A stretch of DNA of 5,606 nucleotides, from positions 1-5,606 of the forward strand of contig CAIPFS010000499.1 in assembly GCA_903864375.1 (NCBI GenBank), written 5' to 3'. The stretch is from an uncultured Verrucomicrobiota bacterium. Lineage in GTDB: Bacteria; Verrucomicrobiota; Verrucomicrobiia; Limisphaerales; UBA9464. Made by a program: the position numbers and the translations under genes. Below, in pieces: positions 1 to 5,252 of the stretch (position 1 is its first letter; each line of letters opens with the position of its first letter). The notes under the pieces are model-generated. The model did not search any database and had not been told where the DNA came from. It saw only the letters and a program-made list of their open reading frames with translations.

Positions 1-44
1 GTCCTGCGGACGGCCAATTGGCTTCCCCTCGCGAAACGCACGTG

Positions 45-84
45 GTCTGGACCGCCGCGGCTCAGCGGGAGCTTCGCCCTACCG
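45..84. repeat. GC-rich stretch, possible copy of a dispersed intergenic repeat
   Basis: The stretch reads GACCGCCGCGGCTCAGCGG and then GAGCTTCGCCCTACC. It contains a small GCTC/GAGC hairpin. Its wording resembles GC-rich intergenic elements I recall from Verrucomicrobiota genomes (CGGGAGCCTCGCCCTACC-like). Only one copy is present in this window, so repeat status rests on memory of related sequences and not on what can be seen here. No reading frame in bases 1-90 looks coding. Confidence 0.25.
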
Positions 85-94
85 ATGTTCTTCT

Positions 95-118
95 GATTCA
101 ATAGGTTAAAATTGAATC
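95..118. terminator. AT-rich inverted repeat after the porin gene, possible weak terminator
   Basis: GATTCAAT (95-102) and ATTGAATC (111-118) form a perfect 8-bp stem with an 8-base loop. It lies 62 bases past the porin stop codon, at the end of the minus-strand run, where a terminator is expected. The stem has only two G/C pairs and is not followed by a U-run on the minus strand, so it is not a classical intrinsic terminator. A protein-binding site is the alternative. Confidence 0.3.
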
Positions 119-179
119 CTAAAAATGGGACGAAAAGCTGTCATCGGGAAGCACACCTTTCAAGGATCGGAACGTCACC

Positions 180-1502
180 TCAGTAAATCCACTGCAGGCG
201 GGCCAGAAAGCTATCGGTGTTACCCTGGGTCCCAAACCGGTCCAGCCAGGTGTGGCTCCATCCAATCCCCGCCTTCCAACGGCGGGTGGCCCACCAGTTG
301 ATCCCGACATAGGTCTTGTCGAAGCGTCCTCCGCTCACCAGACCGCCGTTCAAATCCTCATGGGCAAACCGGAAGACCAGTTCCGGTGCCCCCCATCGGT
401 GAGTCGGCATCACGCGCCGGGCATAGCCGACCGTCCGGTCATACGGGCGGGTCTCGCCGGTCAGAATCCAGCTGCCGGTGAAGTAATAGCCATAAAACTC
501 AGGATTGGCGGAGGTGGGCGCCGTGACCCAGGCATGGTTGTACTCCGAAAGAATGGAAAACGGACCGTCATTCCACAGGGCTTCCAATCCCACGTTCCAG
601 GCGTGGTCGGAGGTGAAGTTGCCCGTATCCAGATAGTAGTCGCTGACGTTGGATTCCGGTCGGGCCCGATACCGGACGGAATTGTTGTCGGCACCCGCAT
701 AGCGTCCCGATATCCCAAGATGCAGGAAACGCCTGCCATCGGGTTGGTCCCAAAGCAGACCGGTGACCCGTGCGGAAGCGTCCGTCCCACTCCGGTCCAG
801 GGAATCCCCCGTCACCCACCAATCATTGAACACCCCGGCGGAGGCGGTCATCCGGTGATCATCCCCAATGACCTGAACCACCTTCACGCCAATGTTCCGG
901 GAGAGAAAAAACGGATTGAGCACCCGCTCCTGATGCGGCAGGTTGGCCGCATCCCCCACCATCTCGTAGTCGAAAGTTTCCTTGGTCTTGCCGACGACCA
1001 GTTTGGTGGCTGGCCCCCACAGGGGAAACGTGAACGACAGGTCGGTCAGTTCCCAGAGGTTTTTCGGGTTGGTGTCAAAGCCGTTGTATTCGGCCGCCAC
1101 CAGATAACTGACCTTGTACTCCCGTCCGACGGTTCCGCGAAACATGGCCCGGAAACCCCGGAATTCCGTCTGATTATTCTGTCGCCCCACCTGGGCGACA
1201 CTGGTCGTGTCCTGGGAGAATGCCGTGTAATCGGTGAGGATCACCAGACCCGGCTTGAGGGTGAACCACTTCGAATCAACGCTGGCTTCCTGAAGGATCG
1301 AATCGGGAATATCCGGAGCAATAAACGGTTGGTCCGGTCCGGGAGCCACTCCCGGTTCAAATTGGCCTTGGGCCGGGATGAATTCTGATTCCGGAGATTG
1401 TCCCAGGGCGACCGTCGTCGCCAGGGTCGCCGCAAGGGGCACCAGGCACCAGGGATGTGCCTTCTTCAGAAAGGGTGGGCGTGCAGACACGGGGGGATTC
1501 AT
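180..1502 (-). CDS. Outer-membrane beta-barrel protein, probable porin of the OprO/OprP type
   Basis: A 440-residue protein predicted to sit in the outer membrane and let small, possibly anionic, solutes through. Residues 1-34 look like a signal peptide: a basic n-region with KK at 13-14, a hydrophobic stretch at about 18-33, and a likely cut after ALG (32-34). A Pro-rich, acidic segment (about 35-75) follows. From about residue 78 to the end the chain alternates polar and hydrophobic residues, rich in Trp, Tyr and Gly, as in beta strands. It ends in WIY; a terminal aromatic residue is the usual outer-membrane assembly signal. The stretches VGKTKETFDYE (170-180) and ERVLNPFFLSRNIGVKV (192-208) resemble the phosphate-selective porin O/P family, whose length is also about 400-450 residues. 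The ATG is the only convincing start and has no clear Shine-Dalgarno sequence. It is the last gene of the minus-strand run, 73 bases after the ThuA-DUF1080 gene. The solute cannot be read from the sequence; a general or sugar-type porin is the main alternative. Confidence 0.8.
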   Translation of the reverse strand: MNPPVSARPPFLKKAHPWCLVPLAATLATTVALGQSPESEFIPAQGQFEPGVAPGPDQPFIAPDIPDSILQEASVDSKWFTLKPGLVILTDYTAFSQDTTSVAQVGRQNNQTEFRGFRAMFRGTVGREYKVSYLVAAEYNGFDTNPKNLWELTDLSFTFPLWGPATKLVVGKTKETFDYEMVGDAANLPHQERVLNPFFLSRNIGVKVVQVIGDDHRMTASAGVFNDWWVTGDSLDRSGTDASARVTGLLWDQPDGRRFLHLGISGRYAGADNNSVRYRARPESNVSDYYLDTGNFTSDHAWNVGLEALWNDGPFSILSEYNHAWVTAPTSANPEFYGYYFTGSWILTGETRPYDRTVGYARRVMPTHRWGAPELVFRFAHEDLNGGLVSGGRFDKTYVGINWWATRRWKAGIGWSHTWLDRFGTQGNTDSFLARLQWIY

Positions 1503-1575
1503 GGCGGACCCGCCGAAAGTGACATCCGGCGGGATCTCAGACCATGATGTTCGTCGTCCGTCTCCCTCTCAATCC

Positions 1576-2916
1576 TTAATTGAGAGCCTTGATACGGACA
1601 TTGCGGAAGCCCACCTGACCGTGGTCGCCTTGGAAGAGGATCGGCCCCGGTTGATCGGTGTTGTCATCCAGTTCGCCGCCGGTCGCGTGCTCCACCAGCA
1701 CGCCGTCGTGCACCTTGATCCCGTTCAGGATGACGGTGATCTTTTGACCGATGATCCGGGCCTCAACCGTCTGCCATTGACCCGGCTTGCGGGCCGCAAT
1801 CAATGCGCACGAGGCCACGTTGTAGATATCTCCATTCTTGCCCTTGTCGTGACCATCACCTGCGTCATCGAAGATTTGGATTTCGTAGCGTCCACGGAGA
1901 TAGACGCCGGAATTGGACTTCGGCGGGATTTGGTACTCGTAGCGCAGGATAAAATCCTTGTACCGGCCCTCGGTCAGCAAATCAGTGCCGTGGCCGCCAT
2001 TTTCAAAATGGTTGCACAACATGCCGTTCTCGACATCCCACGATTTCGGGCCGTCGGCTGACCGATACTTCCAGCCCGACAGGTCTTTTCCATTGAAGAG
2101 CAATTTGAATCCATCCCGGGCCTCGGCGGCGCTCAGGTGGTTGGCAGTGTCCAGCGGTTTGCCATCGCCAGGGGCCAGGCCCAACGCCCATTCAATGCCG
2201 CCCAGGATGTGCTTTTGGTAGGCGGTGCTGGACCAGACGTCTTCCCGATGCCCGAGGGACGTGTAAAAGACCCTCCCTTTCCCCACTTCCTTGCACCAGC
2301 TCACCGCATGATCGCCAGGCACATGGGTTTGGGGATGTTTGTCGAGGGTCAACAGGCCGTGAACCTTGGATCGGTCGAACGACTTGAATTCGTAGATCTC
2401 ATCAAAAACAGTATAGATGGGACCAAGGCTCCGGGTTGCCGGATGCGCCGGGTCCTGATTATAGGCGTCCACCTGAACCTGGGCTCCGTGGGTTTTGAAC
2501 TCGCCTCCCAGCATCTCAATGAAACCCGGAAACCCGTGGAAGGTGTCGCTGCACGAGTGCATGCCGATAAAGCCGTGTCCTGCCTGGACCCACTTGAGAA
2601 ATCCCTCTCGATCGGGAATGGCGAGGTCGCCCGTGGTGTTGGCAAAAATCACCGCGTCGATCCCTTGAAGGTGACTCAGGGAAAGCTTTTCTTTGACGTC
2701 GGTATCGTCGGTTCCGTTGGGGCCGCCCCGGACATAGTCGACCACGGTGAATTCACCCGAGGTTTCACCCAGGGTGGTGATGACGTTTTCAGCGGTCGCT
2801 ATGGAGCTGTGGCGGAAGCCCTTGGTGGCCGTGACAACGATCACTTTTTTGGGTGCGGCCTCAACGGCCATCCAACCGGTCAGGGCAAGGGCAAGGGGTA
2901 GGTACGGGAATTTCAT
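1576..2916 (-). CDS. Secreted ThuA domain + DUF1080 (3-keto-disaccharide hydrolase type) protein
   Basis: A 446-residue exported two-domain protein. Residues 1-20 are a signal peptide (MKFP, hydrophobic core, cut near VEA/A at 20-21). Residues about 23-248 are a ThuA domain, a class I glutamine-amidotransferase-like fold: KKVIVVTATKGFRHSS at the first strand, GHGFIGMHSCSDTF at 113-126, DEIYEF at 172-177, and GKGRVFYTSLGHRED at 212-226. Residues about 264-446 form a DUF1080 domain, a concanavalin-like fold: FKLLFNGKDLSGW at 270-282, SNSGVYLRGRYEIQIFD at 334-350, and a closing HGQVGFRNVRIK at 432-443. Such fusions are common in Verrucomicrobiota and Planctomycetota; characterised DUF1080 members hydrolyse 3-keto-glycosides, and ThuA proteins are linked to disaccharide use. 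The open frame runs upstream to 3321, but ATG 2916 is chosen because the signal peptide begins there and the longer form would overlap the epimerase gene. It lies 121 bases after that gene. The substrate is unknown; the domain call is firm. Confidence 0.9.
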   Translation of the reverse strand: MKFPYLPLALALTGWMAVEAAPKKVIVVTATKGFRHSSIATAENVITTLGETSGEFTVVDYVRGGPNGTDDTDVKEKLSLSHLQGIDAVIFANTTGDLAIPDREGFLKWVQAGHGFIGMHSCSDTFHGFPGFIEMLGGEFKTHGAQVQVDAYNQDPAHPATRSLGPIYTVFDEIYEFKSFDRSKVHGLLTLDKHPQTHVPGDHAVSWCKEVGKGRVFYTSLGHREDVWSSTAYQKHILGGIEWALGLAPGDGKPLDTANHLSAAEARDGFKLLFNGKDLSGWKYRSADGPKSWDVENGMLCNHFENGGHGTDLLTEGRYKDFILRYEYQIPPKSNSGVYLRGRYEIQIFDDAGDGHDKGKNGDIYNVASCALIAARKPGQWQTVEARIIGQKITVILNGIKVHDGVLVEHATGGELDDNTDQPGPILFQGDHGQVGFRNVRIKALN

Positions 2917-3037
2917 GAAAGCAGTGAGTGCGTGGAGATAGGAGCGAGAATCTTGGGAAAGACGGAGGTGACGTGGAACACATTCATTTGGCCGATTCAG
3001 GACGTCCGGAGCAAGCCGGGAATTTACGACCCGCGGA

Positions 3038-3988
3038 CTACGCCCCGCCGACAGGAATTCCCCCGCCGAACGGGTCCGATGGGTCCCTCCAGAGCCGGCT
3101 CTCACCAGTGATGAACGCCGTTCCCGTAACCGTCGGCTCAATGATTCCGCGCGTCGCGTCAATCCACCGGTAACGGCCAACGAAACGACTCCCCAGAATG
3201 CTTTCCTGAATCCACGGCTCCTGCGGTGCCAGTTTTCCATCTGCGGCGAGGCAGGCCAGTTTGGCACTGGTACCCGTCCCGCAGGGCGAACGATCATAGG
3301 CTTTGCCCGGACAGAGAACAAAATTGCGGGAGTCGGCGTCTCCCTGCGGAGGAGCCCCGAAAAGTTCGACGTGGTCGACCAGGGGAAAGCCTTGGGCGTT
3401 GATCGCCCGGCGGATTTCCCAAGTCCAGTGGGTCAACGCGTCCACGTCCCGCAGGTCCAGGCTTCTTCCATGGTCCGACACCAGAAAAAACCAGTTGCCA
3501 CCCCAGGCAACATCACCGGTGACGGTCGTTCCGTCGTCGCAGACCACCCGAACCCCGGTCGCGTGGCGATGGCTTGGAACGTTGGTGACTGAGACCGAGC
3601 CGTCCGGGTGGAGTTCGGCGGTGACCAATCCCACCGAGGTCTCCAAACGATGAACCCCGGGCTCAATCCGGCCCAGGTGAGCCAGCGTGACCATCACTCC
3701 CATCGTGCCGTGACCGCACATGCCGAGATAACCGACATTATTGAAAAACAGGACCCCCGCCGTATGGGCCGGGTCATTGGGCGGTCGAAGGATCGCCCCC
3801 ACCAGGACGTCGGATCCCCGGGGTTCCAGCATGATGGCCCGGCGAAAGCCATCATGGTCCGTTTGAAAACGTTTCAATTGGTCCGCCATCGGACCGTTAC
3901 CCAGTTCGGGTCCACCGTCGACGACCACCCGCGTCGGTTCCCCGCCGGTGTGAGAATCGATGACCGTTGCCAGAGATTGCAGCTTCAC
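3038..3988 (-). CDS. 4-hydroxyproline 2-epimerase (proline racemase superfamily)
   Basis: A 316-residue cytoplasmic enzyme predicted to interconvert trans-4-hydroxy-L-proline and cis-4-hydroxy-D-proline by two-base proton exchange at C2, the entry step of hydroxyproline breakdown. The N-terminal motif DSHTGGEPTR (11-20) marks the superfamily. The first catalytic cysteine is in MCGHGTMG (Cys91) and the second in DRSPCGTGTSAKL (Cys236). Having both cysteines points to an epimerase or racemase and argues against trans-3-hydroxy-L-proline dehydratase, in which the first is replaced. GDVAWGGNWFFLV (158-170) and the context of Cys236 are as in 4-hydroxyproline epimerases (LhpA/HypE type). The length is normal. 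The GTG at 3988 is chosen because it gives the usual short lead of about ten residues before DSHTGGEP. The open frame reaches 4234, but that would overlap the preceding gene and adds low-complexity sequence. No Shine-Dalgarno sequence precedes the GTG, so coupling to the gene 41 bases upstream is possible. Proline racemase is the main alternative; the deaminase neighbour favours hydroxyproline. Confidence 0.92.
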   Translation of the reverse strand: MKLQSLATVIDSHTGGEPTRVVVDGGPELGNGPMADQLKRFQTDHDGFRRAIMLEPRGSDVLVGAILRPPNDPAHTAGVLFFNNVGYLGMCGHGTMGVMVTLAHLGRIEPGVHRLETSVGLVTAELHPDGSVSVTNVPSHRHATGVRVVCDDGTTVTGDVAWGGNWFFLVSDHGRSLDLRDVDALTHWTWEIRRAINAQGFPLVDHVELFGAPPQGDADSRNFVLCPGKAYDRSPCGTGTSAKLACLAADGKLAPQEPWIQESILGSRFVGRYRWIDATRGIIEPTVTGTAFITGESRLWRDPSDPFGGGIPVGGA

Positions 3989-4029
3989 AAGCAGGAGGCG
4001 AATTTCAGCCGAGATGGACGGTGACCCAA

Positions 4030-5037
4030 TCAGGTCGGGCTCGCAGCTTTTGACTTTTTTGGTCCCGGAGACCGGGCCGGGGCCGGGTTCGGCGGCTGGG
4101 CAGGAGTGGAAGCGGGAGCGGGGGAGGGGGCAGGGGTGGGAAGTTTGGGGCGGTTGGCGATTCCCTCTTCGATAATCGCCATGATTTTCTTCCGCTCCTC
4201 GCCTCCCAGAATCAGGCGCGGTGCCCGGACCCATTCACTTCCCAGGCCGACCTCCTGCACCGCCAGCTTGATGTATTGAACAAACTTGGGATGAACATCC
4301 AGGTGCAGCAACGGGCTGAACCATTGGTAGAATTGGCGGGCCTCGTCCCAGGCCCCCTTTCGGGTCAGTTCCCAGAAATACTGGTTCTCCTTCGGGAAGG
4401 CGATGCCGAGCCCGGCCACCCAGCCGTCAATTCCCAGAATCGCGCTTTCCAGGACCAAATCATCCACACCCGTAAACCAGGAAAACCGGTTCCCCAACAA
4501 TCGGTGCAGGTCGGTGATGCGGCGGGGATTGCCACTGCTTTCCTTCACCGCAATGAAGTTGGGAACCCCGGCCAGATCCGCCAGCAGTTCTGGGGTCAGG
4601 TCGTTGCCGTAGCTGATCGGATTGTTGTAAATCATGATCGGCAACCCGGTGGCCTTCGCTGCGCCGCGAAAATGGGCCAGGATCTCGCGGGAATCGGGCG
4701 AGCGATAGCTCATCGGAGGCATCAGCATGAAGCCATCGGCTCCCAGTTGCTCGCCTTCGCGCATGTACCGGCCGGCCTCTGCCGTGCTGGTTTCGGCCAC
4801 CCCGCTGAGAACTGGAATCCGCCCCTGCACCACCTCCACCATTGCCCGGAGGACCTCCCGCTTTTCCTCCGGTGTCAGGGCCTGATTTTCACCGAGCGAT
4901 CCCAGGACAATCAGTCCGCGGATTCCTGAGTCGATTAACACCTCCGCATGATGGGCCGTGGCATCGAAGTCGATGCTGCCATTGCGCCGCAGTTGCGTGG
5001 TGATGGCGGGAAAAACACCGTGCCAGTGAGATTTCAT
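4030..5037 (-). CDS. DHDPS/NAL-family lyase, probable delta1-pyrroline-4-hydroxy-2-carboxylate deaminase
   Basis: A 335-residue cytoplasmic TIM-barrel enzyme of the Schiff-base class I aldolase group. Predicted reaction: Pyr4H2C + water to alpha-ketoglutarate semialdehyde + ammonia, the third step of hydroxyproline catabolism. The Schiff-base lysine is Lys165 in FIAVKESSG; the catalytic tyrosine is Tyr137 in IMIYNNP. The substrate loop is GSLGEN (46-51) where true DapA has GTTGES. The DapA arginine that binds aspartate semialdehyde (YNVPSRTG) is Ser142 here. The DapA role is therefore unlikely. LLHLDVHPKFVQYIKLA (243-259) and the RAPRL segment (271-275) match Pyr4H2C deaminases (LhpC type) as I know them. 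ATG 5037 opens directly onto the conserved N-terminus; a TTG at 5073 would add 12 unconserved residues. The family fold ends near ANRPKLP (294-300); the next 35 residues are a Pro/Ala/Ser tail ending in a basic KKSK patch, which is unusual. It is the first gene of the run, divergent from the PAS regulator. Another keto-acid lyase or NAL-like function is the alternative. Confidence 0.88.
   Translation of the reverse strand: MKSHWHGVFPAITTQLRRNGSIDFDATAHHAEVLIDSGIRGLIVLGSLGENQALTPEEKREVLRAMVEVVQGRIPVLSGVAETSTAEAGRYMREGEQLGADGFMLMPPMSYRSPDSREILAHFRGAAKATGLPIMIYNNPISYGNDLTPELLADLAGVPNFIAVKESSGNPRRITDLHRLLGNRFSWFTGVDDLVLESAILGIDGWVAGLGIAFPKENQYFWELTRKGAWDEARQFYQWFSPLLHLDVHPKFVQYIKLAVQEVGLGSEWVRAPRLILGGEERKKIMAIIEEGIANRPKLPTPAPSPAPASTPAQPPNPAPARSPGPKKSKAASPT
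4114..4140 (+). other. Potential G-quadruplex tract inside the deaminase tail codons
   Basis: Five G-runs of 3, 5, 5, 4 and 3 bases are separated by loops of 3, 1, 2 and 1 bases on the plus strand, a textbook short-loop G-quadruplex pattern. The tract is on the template strand of the deaminase gene and corresponds to codons 300-308 of its Pro/Ala-rich tail. It may simply follow from CCN-rich proline codons. The mRNA carries the C-rich complement, so any effect would be at the DNA level. Confidence 0.5.
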
Positions 5038-5252
5038 TTCGTCGCAGGTTGGGGAAAGCAGTTCACGTCTCAACGGTTGGAACTGCCACGTTGCTCAGGC
5101 GCAGCGTTCCCTTGACGCACCATCCTCGCAGCACGATTCGCCGGATCCAAGCGGATCGAGATAACTTTTTTTTCGCGAATGAGGCCAGATTCAAGCAAGG
5201 TCCGGTTGTGGGCGCTGCCGATCGTCATGGAAAGGGTGGAAACGTCAAGTCG
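5038..5252. promoter_or_regulatory. Divergent intergenic region between the catabolic operon and the PAS regulator
   Basis: These 215 bases separate two divergent starts and should hold both promoters. TTGACG occurs on the plus strand at 5112-5117 and on the minus strand at 5248-5243, each a 5/6 match to a sigma-70 -35 box. Neither has a strong -10 partner: GATTCG at 5135-5140 on plus after 17 bases, GACGAT at 5226-5221 on minus after 16. An eight-T run lies at 5166-5173. I see no RNA gene or further coding sequence. The regulatory role follows from position; the promoter boxes are only candidates. Confidence 0.5.
5058..5086. promoter_or_regulatory. Perfect 7-bp inverted repeat, candidate operator or leader hairpin
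   Basis: GCAGTTC (5058-5064) is matched exactly by GAACTGC (5080-5086) across 15 bases. The spacer contains a small palindrome, CAACGGTTG (5071-5079). Arm centres are 22 bp apart, about two helical turns, as for a dimeric regulator. The site is 20 bases before the ATG of the deaminase gene on the minus strand, so it could instead fold in the mRNA leader. No regulator is known to bind it. Confidence 0.35.

Noticed and set aside
252..1388. Long plus-strand open frame (378 residues) opposite the porin gene
   Set aside because: It is antisense to a gene with a signal peptide, beta-barrel pattern and terminal aromatic residue. The plus-strand product has no recognisable domain; long antisense frames are common in GC-rich coding DNA.
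1378..2061. Plus-strand open frame (227 residues) spanning the porin/ThuA-DUF1080 junction
   Set aside because: It crosses two minus-strand genes and their gap, and shows no domain or plausible start signal.
2137..2901. Plus-strand open frame (254 residues) opposite the ThuA-DUF1080 gene
   Set aside because: Entirely antisense to well-conserved ThuA domain codons and with no family features of its own.
3000..3007. GGACGTCC palindrome between the epimerase and ThuA-DUF1080 genes
   Set aside because: Only eight bases, with no second copy or promoter elements nearby; expected by chance in GC-rich DNA.
2917..3321. N-terminal extension of the ThuA-DUF1080 frame to 3321
   Set aside because: It would put about 135 Arg/Ser-rich residues before a clear signal peptide and overlap the epimerase gene by nearly 300 bases.
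3989..4234. N-terminal extension of the epimerase frame to 4234
   Set aside because: It overlaps the end of the deaminase gene in another frame and encodes low-complexity sequence unlike any proline racemase N-terminus.
4276..4929. Plus-strand open frame (217 residues) opposite the deaminase gene
   Set aside because: Antisense shadow of conserved TIM-barrel codons; no recognisable product.
5038..5073. TTG start at 5073 for the deaminase
   Set aside because: It adds 12 residues with no family match and would run through one arm and spacer of the inverted repeat; ATG 5037 sits at the usual family start.
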